Assembly: GCA_001534745.1 (NCBI GenBank)
Contig: CP013997.1
Location: 1,488,001 to 1,552,000 of the forward strand
Length of the DNA: 64,000 bases
Reading direction: 5' to 3'
Origin: Pseudomonas monteilii
GTDB lineage: Bacteria > Pseudomonadota > Gammaproteobacteria > Pseudomonadales > Pseudomonadaceae
Part shown: one piece after another, positions 41,302 through 52,000 of the stretch
Position numbering within the stretch: position 1 is the first letter of the stretch
Layout of the letters: each line of letters starts with the position of its first letter
Notes under the pieces: generated by a model
What the model was told of the DNA's origin: nothing
The model's input: only the letters and a program-made list of their open reading frames with translations
The model's database searches: none
Made by a program: the position numbers and the translations under genes

Positions 41302-41847
41302 ATTAAGCGTGATATGAGAAACGATAAACGAACTGCCCCGAAGGCCCCGATCAACGAGAATATCTCGGCACGCGAGGTTCGGTTAATTGGCGCTGATGGC
41401 GAGCAGGTTGGCATCGTCTCGATCGATGAAGCGCTGCGTATCGCTGATGAAGCGAAGCTGGACCTGGTAGAAATCTCTGCAGACGCGGTACCGCCTGTCT
41501 GCAAGGTCATGGACTACGGCAAGCACATCTTCGAAAAGAAGAAGCAGGCCAACGAAGCCAAGAAAAACCAGAAGATCATCCAGGTCAAAGAAATCAAGTT
41601 TCGTCCAGGGACGGAGGAAGGGGATTACCAGGTAAAACTACGCAACCTGGTACGTTTCCTTAGTGAAGGGGACAAGGCCAAGATCTCTCTGAGATTCCGT
41701 GGTCGTGAGATGGCCCACCAGGAGCTGGGCATGGAGCTGTTGAAGCGGGTCGAAGGTGACCTCGTGGAATACGGCACCGTCGAGCAGCATCCTAAGATGG
41801 AAGGACGCCAGCTTATGATGGTCATCGCCCCCAAGAAGAAGAAATAA
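41302..41847 (+). CDS. infC: Translation initiation factor IF-3 (AUU start)
   Basis: A 181-residue IF-3 with N-domain [22 protein letters not shown], a lysine-rich linker ([14 protein letters not shown]) and a C-domain ending [13 protein letters not shown]-3 checks start-codon pairing on the 30S subunit. The preferred start is ATT at 41302: GGAG (41290-41293) is 8 nt before it. An ATG at 41296 in the same frame overlaps the thrS stop and is only 2 nt from GGAG, too close to be used well. An AUU start is the known basis of IF-3 autoregulation in gamma-proteobacteria. Confidence 0.95.
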   Translation: MKRDMRNDKRTAPKAPINENISAREVRLIGADGEQVGIVSIDEALRIADEAKLDLVEISADAVPPVCKVMDYGKHIFEKKKQANEAKKNQKIIQVKEIKFRPGTEEGDYQVKLRNLVRFLSEGDKAKISLRFRGREMAHQELGMELLKRVEGDLVEYGTVEQHPKMEGRQLMMVIAPKKKK

Positions 41848-41906
41848 CCACCAGGGCACGGCAGGCCTTGCGGTTATGTTTATCCACTCAATGCGGAGTT
41901 CCGAAC

Positions 41907-42101
41907 ATGCCAAAGATGAAAACCAAGAGCGGTGCAGCGAAGCGTTTCCTGAAAACCGCTTCCGGCTTCAAGCACAAGCACGCTTTCAAGAGCCACATCC
42001 TGACCAAAATGTCGACCAAGCGTAAGCGTCAATTGCGTGGTAGCAGCTTGCTGCACCCGTCCGACGTCGCGAAAGTCGCGCGCATGCTGCGCGTTCGTTA
42101 A
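41907..42101 (+). CDS. rpmI: 50S ribosomal protein L35
   Basis: A 64-residue basic protein, [20 protein letters not shown], with the family end [15 protein letters not shown]. It is a component of the large subunit. It lies between infC and rplT with short gaps, the standard infC-rpmI-rplT operon. In E. coli rpmI and rplT are repressed together by L20 binding to the mRNA. The 59-bp infC-rpmI gap here is too short to judge whether that pseudoknot exists. Confidence 0.98.
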   Translation: MPKMKTKSGAAKRFLKTASGFKHKHAFKSHILTKMSTKRKRQLRGSSLLHPSDVAKVARMLRVR

Positions 42102-42129
42102 TTCTGGTCAACGATAGAGGAAGTTACTC

Positions 42130-42486
42130 ATGGCTCGTGTAAAGCGTGGCGTCATCGCTCGTAAGCGTCACAAGAAAATCCTGAAACTGGCTAAAGGTTA
42201 CTACGGTGCACGCTCGCGCGTGTTCCGCGTTGCCAAGCAGGCTGTCATCAAGGCGGGTCAATACGCCTACCGTGACCGTCGTCAGAAGAAGCGTCAGTTC
42301 CGCGCACTGTGGATCGCTCGTATCAACGCCGGTGCCCGCACCAACGGTCTGTCCTACAGCCGTCTGATTGCTGGCCTGAAAAAGGCGTCGATCGAAATCG
42401 ACCGCAAGGTTCTGGCCGATCTGGCAGTGAACGAAAAAGCGGCGTTTGCTGCGATTGTCGAGAAAGCTAAAGCCGTTCTGGCTTAA
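42130..42486 (+). CDS. rplT: 50S ribosomal protein L20
   Basis: A 118-residue protein: [19 protein letters not shown], then [29 protein letters not shown] in the long basic N-terminal helix, and [23 protein letters not shown] in the globular part. It is needed for early 50S assembly and is the repressor of its own operon in E. coli. It sits 28 bp after rpmI, and two hairpins separate it from pheS. Confidence 0.98.
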   Translation: MARVKRGVIARKRHKKILKLAKGYYGARSRVFRVAKQAVIKAGQYAYRDRRQKKRQFRALWIARINAGARTNGLSYSRLIAGLKKASIEIDRKVLADLAVNEKAAFAAIVEKAKAVLA

Positions 42487-43611
<1,125 letters not shown>

Positions 43612-43644
43612 GCCCGTACCCGACGCATATTCCAGGAGAACAGC

Positions 43645-46023
43645 ATGAAATTCAGTGAACAGTGGCTGCGCGGTTGGGTCAACCCGCAGGTTTCCCGCGA
43701 CGAGCTGGTCGCTCGTCTGTCGATGGCCGGCCTCGAGGTCGACAGCGTGACCCCGGCGGCGGGCCAGTTCAGCGGTATCGTGGTCGGCGAAGTGCTGGCC
43801 ACCGAGCAACACCCGGACGCCGACAAGCTGCGCGTCTGCCAGGTCAGCAACGGTAGCGAGACCTTCCAGGTCGTCTGTGGCGCGCCCAACGTGCGCCCGG
43901 GTCTGAAGATCCCTTTCGCCATGATCGGCGCCGAGCTGCCCGGCGACTTCAAGATCAAGAAAGCCAAGCTGCGCGGTGTCGAGTCCTTCGGCATGCTGTG
44001 CTCGGCGGCCGAGCTGCAGATCAGCGAAGAGAACGATGGCCTGCTCGAACTGGCTGCCGACGCGCCGGTGGGGGAGGACATCCGTGCCTACCTGAACCTC
44101 GACGACGCCAGCATCGAAGTGGACCTGACCCCCAACCGTGGCGATTGCCAGTCGCTGGCCGGTCTGGCCCGTGAAGTCGGCGCGCTGTACGACGTGCCGG
44201 TCAGCCGCATCGACGTGCCGACGGTCGCCGTCGCACACGATGAGGTGCGTCCGGTCGAGGTGCTCGCCCCCCACGCCTGCCCGCGTTATCTGGGCCGGGT
44301 CATCCGTAACGTCGACCTGTCCCGCCCGACGCCACTGTGGATGGTCGAGCGCCTGCGCCGCAGCGACGTGCGCAGCATCGATGCGGCCGTGGACATCACC
44401 AACTACGTGATGCTCGAACTCGGTCAGCCCCTGCACGCCTTCGACCTGGCCGAGATCAACGGCGGCATCCGTGTACGCATGGCCGAAGCCGGCGAGAAGC
44501 TGGTCCTGCTCGACGGTCAGGAAGTCAGCCTGCGCCCCGATACGCTGGTCATCGCCGACCATGCCCGCGCCCTGGCGATCGCCGGTGTGATGGGTGGTGA
44601 GCACAGCGGCGTCAGCGCCAGTACCCGCGACCTGTTCCTGGAAAGCGCCTTCTTCGACCCGATCGCCATTGCCGGCAAGGCCCGTTCCTACGGCCTGCAC
44701 ACCGATGCGTCGCACCGCTTCGAGCGTGGCGTCGACTCGCAACTGGCGCGCGAAGCCATGGAGCGCGCGACGGCCCTGGTGCTGGAGATCGTCGGCGGCG
44801 AGCCGGGTCCTGTCATCGAAAGCGTCAGCCAGCAGCACCTTCCTTCGGTTGCCCCGATCACCCTGCGCGCCGAGCGCATCGACCAGATGCTCGGCATGCA
44901 GATGCCGGCCGACCAGGTCGAGCAACTGCTCAACGCCCTGGGTCTGACGACCCGTGCAAGCGGGGAAGGGCAGTGGACTGTCGAGGTACCAAGCCACCGC
45001 TTCGACATCAGCCTGGAAGTGGACCTGATCGAAGAGCTGGCGCGCCTGTACGGCTACAACCGCCTGCCTGTCCGCTACCCACAGGCACGCCTGGCTCCGC
45101 AGGCCCGGGGTGAAGCGCGCAGCGAGCTGCCGACCCTGCGTCGTCTGCTGGTCGCCCGCGGCTACCAGGAAGCGATCACCTACAGCTTCATCGATCCAAA
45201 GCTGTTCGAGCTGTTCACGCCAGGGGTCGAGCCCCTGCTGCTGGCCAACCCCATTTCCAGCGACATGGCCGCCATGCGCGCCTCGCTGTGGCCCGGTCTG
45301 GTCAAGGCCGTGCAGCACAACCTCAACCGTCAGCAGGACCGCGTGCGTTTGTTCGAAAGCGGGCTGCGTTTCGTCGGTCAGCTGGGTGAACTCAAGCAGC
45401 AACCCATGCTGGCAGGCGTGGTCACCGGCAGCCGGCTGCCCGAAGGCTGGGCCAACGGACGCGATGCGGTGGACTTCTTCGACGTCAAGGCCGATGTCGA
45501 GGCCGTGCTCGGCCACGCCGGGGCCCTGGACGCCTTCACGTTCGTGCCAGGCCAGCACCCGGCGCTGCACCCGGGCCAGACGGCGCGTATCGAACGTGAC
45601 GGCCAGGAAGTCGGTTACCTCGGTGCCCTGCACCCGGAGCTGGCCAAGACCCTGGGTCTGGAGCGTCCGGTGTTCGCCTTCGAACTGATCCTGGGCGAGG
45701 TGGCCGAAGGTCGCCTGCCCACCTTCAGCGAGCTGTCGCGCTTCCCCGAAACGCGACGCGACCTGGCTTTGATCGCCGGTCGCGACGTCTCGGCCAGCGC
45801 CGTGCTCGACACGATCCGCACACACGCAGGCGAGTGGCTGACCGACCTGCGGTTGTTCGACGTGTATCAGGGCAAAGGCATTGATCCGGATCGAAAAAGC
45901 CTGGCAGTCGGCTTGACCTGGCAGCATCCATCGCGCACTCTTAATGACGATGAGGTGAATGCCACCTTGCAGACGATCCTCACCTCGCTCGAACAAGGGT
46001 TGAACACCACGTTAAGGAAATAG
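43645..46023 (+). CDS. pheT: Phenylalanyl-tRNA synthetase beta subunit
   Basis: A 792-residue beta subunit. It starts MKFSEQWLRGWVNPQVSRDEL. The EMAP/OB tRNA-binding domain has VVGEVLATEQHPDADKLRVCQV. The B3/B4 editing module begins near residue 210, B5 has FERGVDSQLAREAMERAT and a later YGYNRLPVRYP, and the C-terminal anticodon-binding FDX-ACB domain has FPETRRDLALIAG. It ends 3 bp before ihfA, so translation coupling is likely. Length and order are the family standard. Confidence 0.98.
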   Translation: MKFSEQWLRGWVNPQVSRDELVARLSMAGLEVDSVTPAAGQFSGIVVGEVLATEQHPDADKLRVCQVSNGSETFQVVCGAPNVRPGLKIPFAMIGAELPGDFKIKKAKLRGVESFGMLCSAAELQISEENDGLLELAADAPVGEDIRAYLNLDDASIEVDLTPNRGDCQSLAGLAREVGALYDVPVSRIDVPTVAVAHDEVRPVEVLAPHACPRYLGRVIRNVDLSRPTPLWMVERLRRSDVRSIDAAVDITNYVMLELGQPLHAFDLAEINGGIRVRMAEAGEKLVLLDGQEVSLRPDTLVIADHARALAIAGVMGGEHSGVSASTRDLFLESAFFDPIAIAGKARSYGLHTDASHRFERGVDSQLAREAMERATALVLEIVGGEPGPVIESVSQQHLPSVAPITLRAERIDQMLGMQMPADQVEQLLNALGLTTRASGEGQWTVEVPSHRFDISLEVDLIEELARLYGYNRLPVRYPQARLAPQARGEARSELPTLRRLLVARGYQEAITYSFIDPKLFELFTPGVEPLLLANPISSDMAAMRASLWPGLVKAVQHNLNRQQDRVRLFESGLRFVGQLGELKQQPMLAGVVTGSRLPEGWANGRDAVDFFDVKADVEAVLGHAGALDAFTFVPGQHPALHPGQTARIERDGQEVGYLGALHPELAKTLGLERPVFAFELILGEVAEGRLPTFSELSRFPETRRDLALIAGRDVSASAVLDTIRTHAGEWLTDLRLFDVYQGKGIDPDRKSLAVGLTWQHPSRTLNDDEVNATLQTILTSLEQGLNTTLRK

Positions 46024-46026
46024 CGT

Positions 46027-46329
46027 ATGGGTGCTCTGACGAAAGCTGAGATGGCTGAAAGGCTGTACGAAGAGCTGGGTCTGAACAAGCGCGAAGCCAA
46101 GGAGCTGGTCGAACTCTTCTTCGAAGAGATCCGACATGCGCTGGAAGACAACGAGCAGGTCAAGCTGTCCGGATTCGGCAACTTCGACCTTCGTGACAAA
46201 CGCCAGCGGCCGGGCCGCAACCCCAAGACTGGGGAAGAGATCCCGATCACCGCTCGCCGAGTCGTCACCTTTCGTCCAGGGCAGAAGCTGAAGGCCCGGG
46301 TTGAGGCCTATGCTGGAACCAAGCCATAA
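46027..46329 (+). CDS. ihfA: Integration host factor alpha subunit
   Basis: A 100-residue DNA-bending protein: [32 protein letters not shown], then [40 protein letters not shown], with the proline-tipped beta arm (GRNPKTGE) that intercalates DNA. It forms a heterodimer with IhfB and shapes promoters and recombination sites. It follows pheT by 3 bp and overlaps the MerR gene by 20 bp. The three make a standard Pseudomonas operon. Confidence 0.98.
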   Translation: MGALTKAEMAERLYEELGLNKREAKELVELFFEEIRHALEDNEQVKLSGFGNFDLRDKRQRPGRNPKTGEEIPITARRVVTFRPGQKLKARVEAYAGTKP

Positions 46330-46666
46330 CGACGAGCTGCCGCCCATACCCGGCAAACGCTACTTCACCATCGGTGAAGTCAGCGAGCTCTGCGCGGTCA
46401 AGCCCCATGTACTGCGGTACTGGGAGCAGGAGTTCCCGCAGCTCAACCCGGTCAAGCGGCGTGGCAACCGGCGGTATTACCAGCGCCAGGACGTGCTGAT
46501 GATCCGCCAGATCCGTGCCTTGTTGTACGAGCAGGGCTTTACCATCGGCGGTGCGCGGTTGCGCATGTCCAGTGATGAGGCCAAGGAAGATTCTTCCCAG
46601 TACAAGCAGATGATCCGGCAGATGATTGTCGAATTGGAGGATGTACTGGGGGTCTTGAAGAAGTGA
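46310..46666 (+). CDS. MerR-family transcriptional regulator
   Basis: A 118-residue protein with a MerR winged helix: [52 protein letters not shown], then a short coiled-coil dimer helix ending [12 protein letters not shown]. It lacks an effector domain and has no cysteine cluster for metals, so it is an orphan MerR-like regulator. It overlaps the end of ihfA and lies directly before tRNA-Pro. This arrangement is conserved in pseudomonads. Its targets are unknown. Confidence 0.93.
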   Translation: MLEPSHNDELPPIPGKRYFTIGEVSELCAVKPHVLRYWEQEFPQLNPVKRRGNRRYYQRQDVLMIRQIRALLYEQGFTIGGARLRMSSDEAKEDSSQYKQMIRQMIVELEDVLGVLKK

Positions 46667-46675
46667 TCCACCGAG

Positions 46676-46708
46676 AAGTGAAAGTTTTTTGAAAAAAAGC
46701 TTTCACTT
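46676..46708 (+). terminator. Long AT-rich hairpin after the MerR gene
   Basis: AAGTGAAAG and CTTTCACTT pair, with TTTTTT and AAAAAA inside continuing the stem. It lies 9 bp after the stop codon and lacks a T tail on the + strand. Confidence 0.6.
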
Positions 46709-46769
46709 ATCAGTCGGTTAGGGTACATTTCTCAACGCTTTCAGAGGTTTTGAAAGCTGCTGTACTTGT

Positions 46770-46846
46770 CGGGGCGTAGCGCAGCCCGGTAGCGCACTTG
46801 CATGGGGTGCAAGGGGTCGAGTGTTCGAATCACTCCGTCCCGACCA
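46770..46846 (+). tRNA. tRNA-Pro (anticodon GGG)
   Basis: The 77-nt cloverleaf begins CGGGGCG and ends CGTCCCG-A-CCA. The anticodon stem CTTGC/GCAAG holds the loop ATGGGGT, so the anticodon is GGG for the CCC codon. The T arm reads GTGTTCGAATCAC. The CDI island begins directly downstream, and tRNA 3' ends are common island insertion points. Confidence 0.95.
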
Positions 46847-46862
46847 ACTAATCCCAATGATC

Positions 46863-46892
46863 GAGGCCACTTCCGTAAGGGGTGGCCTTTTT
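46863..46892 (+). terminator. Intrinsic terminator after tRNA-Pro
   Basis: AGGCCAC and GTGGCCT pair around a loop and are followed by TTTTTC. Confidence 0.85.
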
Positions 46893-47277
46893 CATATGCG
46901 TGACGTTTGCGTGATTTCTCATGCCACACCTGCTTTCTCTTCAGCGTCGTCAGAATCAATCCACGGCGTGCGAGGCTCCCATGTAGGTGACCAACAGAGC
47001 TATTGCTCCTGGCATGGCGGACGGTCTTTTCCAGGCAAACCCCCATTCACCCTATGGGCAGGCAGCGCGGCCATAGAGGCAACGTGATCGACGGGCTGTG
47101 CTGTACGTCACACCTTCGCGCGCTCCAGATCCATCGCGTGATCTCCAAGGAATTTTCCATCGAAGAGGCGGTCCATTTCACCGCGCTCACGGATGATGGC
47201 AGATAGCTAGCATTGCCAGCATCGCTGCCACCTTGATGCCTTACGCGTTCATCTGCCGTATTACAAATGGAATCTCT
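46893..47277. other. Intergenic region upstream of cdiB
   Basis: About 385 bp between the tRNA-Pro terminator and cdiB. I see no integrase, no repeat of the tRNA 3' end and no convincing gene. It should hold the cdiBA promoter, but no clear -35/-10 pair stands out. Confidence 0.6.
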
Positions 47278-48981
47278 ATGCCTGTTTCTACAAGGATGTG
47301 GATGGCCCCCGGTGTGGGGCTGCTGGTCTTCGCAGCCTGCGTCTCCGTCCATGCCGCAACCCCTGGCGAACAAGACCTGATCCGCGACCGGCAGGACCGT
47401 CTGCTCGAAGAGCAGCGCCGCCGTCTGCAGGAACTCCAAGACCTGCCGGGTCGGCAAGCCCTTCCGACCGCGCCCGAGACGCCCGCCGACACCCGTTGCT
47501 TCGATATCGAACGCATCGATCTGCAAGGCGCCACGGCCCTGTCCGACAGGGAACGCCGTGCGCTGGTCGCGCCTTACCAGGGCAAGTGCCTGGGGGTGTC
47601 GCAGCTCAACGAACTGCTCAAGGCCATCACCGACCACTACCTCGACAAGGGCTGGGTCACCACGCGTGCCTACCTGCCGCAACAAGACCTCTCCACAGGC
47701 CGGCTGCACGTGCTGGTGGTCGAAGGCACCCTGGAAAAACTGCGCAGCGACGCCGGCAGTGACCTGTCCGAGCGTGAGCTGGCGATGACCTTTCCGGGTG
47801 AAGAAGGCCAGCCCCTCGACCTGCGTGACCTCGAGCAGATGGTCGATCAACTCAATCGCCTGCCGTCCAACCGTGCGCGCGTGGAGTTGACGCCTGGGGA
47901 AAACGTCGGCGGCAGCGATGTGCGGGTGCGCAACGAGGCCGACAAGCCCTGGCGCGCCTACCTCTCACGCAACAACGATGGCCTGCGCAGTACCGGCGAG
48001 CAGCAGTGGAACGCCGGCCTGGAGTGGGACAGCCCGTTGGGCCTGGCCGACCAGTTCAGCGTGCGCGGCGGTCACGACGCGGTGAGCGACCACCAGCGCA
48101 GCTCGCGCAACGGCCTGCTGGCGTACAGCGTTCCCTGGGGTTGGTGGACGTTCAGCTATTTCTATAGCGAAAGCCGCTACCGCTCGCACCTCGACGTGCA
48201 AGGCAGCACGCTCAAGCAGGACGGCGACAGCCAGACCCACCAGTTCAGTGCCGAGCGGGTCATCCATCGCGATACCCTGAGCAAGACCTCGGTCAGCCTG
48301 GGGCTGGCACACATCCGCACCAACAACTTCTTCGACGACACCAAGCTGGCCCTGAGCAGCAACCGCATCAGCGAAGCGCAGGTGGGCCTCAACCACGGCC
48401 GACGCATCGGCTCGGCCTTCGTCAACCTCGACCTGGGCATGCAGCAGGGCATCGGCCTGTTCGACGCCCAGGCCAGCCACGATCCAGGCCCGGGCGAAGC
48501 CGATGCACGCTATCGCAAATACACCGGTACCCTCAGTTACCTGCAGCCGTTCCAGCTATGGGGCGAGCAGCTGGCGTTCACCAGCCTGGCCACCGGCCAG
48601 CGCAGCGAGGACGTGCTGTACAGCCCGCAGCGCCTGAGCCTGGGTGGGTCATCGTCGGTGCGCGGGTACAAGGACCAGTTTCTGGCCGGCGACAGCGGTG
48701 GCTACTGGCGCAACGAACTGCGCTGGACCCGTCCGGTCACCCTCGACGCATTGCGCCCGATACTGGGGGAATACGGCGTTGCCCTGGGCTACGACCAAGG
48801 GGTGATCCGCAACGACCGCTACAACGGCGACGAACACGGCCGCCTGAGCAGCCACTCGCTGGAGCTGTTCGCCCGCGGCGAGCATGTCGCGGCTGCGGTC
48901 ACCTTTGCCCATTCCCTGGAACGTCCGGACGTGCTCGACCGTGAAGCACCGATCTACTTCCGCCTGGATTTCTATCTTTAA
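47278..48981 (+). CDS. cdiB: Two-partner-secretion outer-membrane transporter CdiB/ShlB family
   Basis: A 567-residue Omp85-type barrel that exports CdiA. A signal peptide ends near SVHA (residue 26). A glutamine/arginine-rich N-terminal helix (DLIRDRQDRLLEEQRRRLQELQD) is the plug helix. Two POTRA domains follow (CFDIERIDLQGATALSD and the segment near FPGEEGQPLDLRDLEQMVDQL), with the paired cysteines DTRC and GKC seen in this family. The barrel carries the loop-6 motif VRGY (residues 461-464) and ends RLDFYL. It starts 24 bp before cdiA. The start ATG at 47278 puts the signal peptide first. Confidence 0.95.
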   Translation: MPVSTRMWMAPGVGLLVFAACVSVHAATPGEQDLIRDRQDRLLEEQRRRLQELQDLPGRQALPTAPETPADTRCFDIERIDLQGATALSDRERRALVAPYQGKCLGVSQLNELLKAITDHYLDKGWVTTRAYLPQQDLSTGRLHVLVVEGTLEKLRSDAGSDLSERELAMTFPGEEGQPLDLRDLEQMVDQLNRLPSNRARVELTPGENVGGSDVRVRNEADKPWRAYLSRNNDGLRSTGEQQWNAGLEWDSPLGLADQFSVRGGHDAVSDHQRSSRNGLLAYSVPWGWWTFSYFYSESRYRSHLDVQGSTLKQDGDSQTHQFSAERVIHRDTLSKTSVSLGLAHIRTNNFFDDTKLALSSNRISEAQVGLNHGRRIGSAFVNLDLGMQQGIGLFDAQASHDPGPGEADARYRKYTGTLSYLQPFQLWGEQLAFTSLATGQRSEDVLYSPQRLSLGGSSSVRGYKDQFLAGDSGGYWRNELRWTRPVTLDALRPILGEYGVALGYDQGVIRNDRYNGDEHGRLSSHSLELFARGEHVAAAVTFAHSLERPDVLDREAPIYFRLDFYL

Positions 48982-49005
48982 CGACGTTGTTCCGAGGTTG
49001 ACCAC

Positions 49006-52000
49006 ATGGACGTTCGCCCCTTGATCCCGGCTGCCCAGCCCACCGACACGCTGGCCGAGCGGCCGAATTTTCTCGGCATTCCCAAGCGCCTGCTGGCCGT
49101 GCTGCTGGCCAACGTCATGTTCTGGCAACCGATCTGGGCGATGGCCGATGGCATCGCCGTCAGCGGCACCACCAACACCCGTGTCGGCCAGGCCGGCAAC
49201 GGCGTACCGGTGGTCAACATCGCCGCGCCGAACGCCGCGGGCCTGTCGCACAACCAGTACCAGCGCTACAACGTCGACAGCCAAGGGTTGATCCTCAACA
49301 ACTCGACCCAAGCCATCCAGGCCACCCAACTGGGCGGCAACATCCTCGGCAACACGCAGCTGGGCGGGCGCGCGGCGAGCACCATTCTCAACGAAGTCAA
49401 CGGCGCCAACGCCACCCAGCTCAAGGGCTACACCGAAGTGGCCGGGCAGGCGGCGCGGGTCATCGTCGCCAACCCCCATGGCGTGACGTGCAACGGGTGC
49501 GGCTTCATCAACACCCCACGGGTCACCCTCAGCACCGGCAAGCCCGTGCTGGACCCGACCGGCAAGCTCGACCACTTCGCGGTCGATGGCGGCAGCATCA
49601 GCATCGAAGGGCAGGGCCTGGACGCGAGCAACATCGACCAGTTCGACCTGATCACCCGGTCGGCCAAGCTCAACGCCGACCTGTACGCCAAGCGGCTCAA
49701 TGTGGTCGCCGGCGCCAACGACGTCGACGCCGATACCCTGGCCACCACTCCGCGCCAGGGCGACCCGGCCGACAAACCGCAACTGGCCATCGATTCCTCG
49801 GCGCTCGGCGGCATGTACGCCGACACCATCAAGCTGGTGGGCACCGAGCAGGGTGTGGGCGTGAAAACCGCCGGCAACCTGGCCGCCAGTGCCGGCGACA
49901 TCCAGATCGACGCCAACGGCCGGCTGAACATGGCCCAGGCCTCGGCCAAGGGTGCGCTGAACGTCACCGCACCCCATATCGAGATGACCGGCAAGGCCTA
50001 CGCCAACAACGTCAACGTGCGCACGCCTGGCGAGCTGGTGAACCGCCAGAGCCTGGCGGTCCGCGAGCGGGTCGAGATCAATGCCGGCACGCTCAGCAAC
50101 CCCGGCACCATCGCGGCCGGCATCGAAACCGACAACAGCCGCAACGCCGTCGGCGACGTCACCGTGCGCGCTGCCTCGCTCGACAACAGCGGCACCCTGC
50201 AAGCCAGCCGCAACCTCACTGTGGAAGCCAGCCAGCGCATCGACAACAGCGGTATCCTCCAGGCCCCGCAAACTCGACTGACCAGCACCACCCTGAGCAA
50301 CCAGGGCAAGGTCGCCCGTGTGGTCGGCGAGCAGGCGCTGTTCGTGGCCGCGCCTGCCATCGTCAACCTGGGCGGGGTGATCCTCTTCGGCAACGGCCAG
50401 GACGTCACCCTGAACCTCGAGCGTCTGGACAACCGGCAAGGCCTGCTGCAGGTCGTCGACGGCAAGCTGGCCATCAATGCCGATACGCTGGGGAATGCTG
50501 GCGGGCAGATCGACGCCAGGACACTGAGCGTCAGCAGCGACACCCTCGACAACCGTGCCGGACTGCTCTCGGCCAGCGGCGGCGACGCGCAGATCACGGC
50601 GCGCACGCGTCTGGACAACGCCAGCGGCACCGTACAGGCACAGCAGCACCTGGGCGTGTCCACAGGCGAGGTCGACAACCAGAATGGGCGCCTGCTGGCC
50701 GTGACAGGCAATCTCGACCTTGCCACCACCGGCCTGGACAACCGCAACGGCAGCCTGCTTGGCACTGACATCCGCGTAACCGCGCCCAAGGCCGACATCG
50801 ACAACCGCCAGGGCAAGATCATCGGTGAGCGCCTCGACCTCGACGTCGCCCAGCTCGACAACCGTCAGGGCCAGATCGTCGGCGAACAGCTCGCCATCAC
50901 CGCTGCACGCCTGGACAACCGCAACCAGGGCCTGCTGGCCGCCGGCACCCAGGGCCTGACCCTGGACTTCGCCCGGAGCGCCACCCAGGCCCAGCTGCTC
51001 AACGACGGGGGGCGGGTGCAGAGCGACGGCAGCCTGCTGCTGCGCGGTGCCTGGCTGGAAAACAGCGGCGGCACGGTGATCGGCCGTACCCTGAGCCTCG
51101 ACACCCTGCGCCTGTACAACGACGGCAAGGGCGCCTTGGTCAGCGATGGCGGCGACGTGCAGCTCACCGTGAGCGATGTGCTGAGCAACCTCACCGGCAT
51201 CATCGACGCCGGTGAACACAACGTGACGCTGCGCGGCGCCGCAGCGGTGGACAATCGCGGCGGCAGCCTGCGCGGTCAACAGCTGGACCTGCAGGCCAAC
51301 ACTCTGAACAACGCCGAGCGCGGCCAACTGGTCGCCGGCAGTGACGGCCTGCGCTACACCGGCGGTGCGCTGAGCAACGATAACGGCATGGTGCTTGCCA
51401 CAGGGGGCGCCACCGTCCTGCAACTAGGCCAGGCCGCGCTGAGTAACCTGGGCGGCATCCTCCAGGGCGACAGCGTGGACATCACCGCCAAGCGCATCGA
51501 CAACGGCAGCCAGGATGGCAAGGCCGGCTCCGTGGCCAGTCTGTTGGGCGGCCTGACGCTGAACGTCGACACCCTCAGCAATATCGCCGGCACCTTGTTC
51601 GCCAAGACCGTGCTGCGCTCGAGCGGCACCACGCTCGACAATACCCAGGGCGGGCAGATCAGCGGCGAAACCCTCGACCTGAACGCCGTTCAGGTGAACA
51701 ACCGTGGTGGCCTGATTGAAGCCAACGACCGCCTCACGCTCAATGCCGCGACCCTGGACAACCGCGACGGCCAACTGCGCGCGCTCGGCAATGGCCCGGC
51801 AGGCGCGGCCACGGCGCAGATCGCCGCCAGCGACGTCAGCCGCCTCGCGCTGACCGACAGCCTGCTCAACCAGAACGGGCACATCGCCGCCGGCAGCACC
51901 GACTTCAGCCTGAAGGCTGCCCTGCTGGACAACCGCGGCGGGCGTATCGAGCATGCCAGTGACGGCCTGCTGAGCCTGGCCTTCGACCGCGTCAGCGGTG

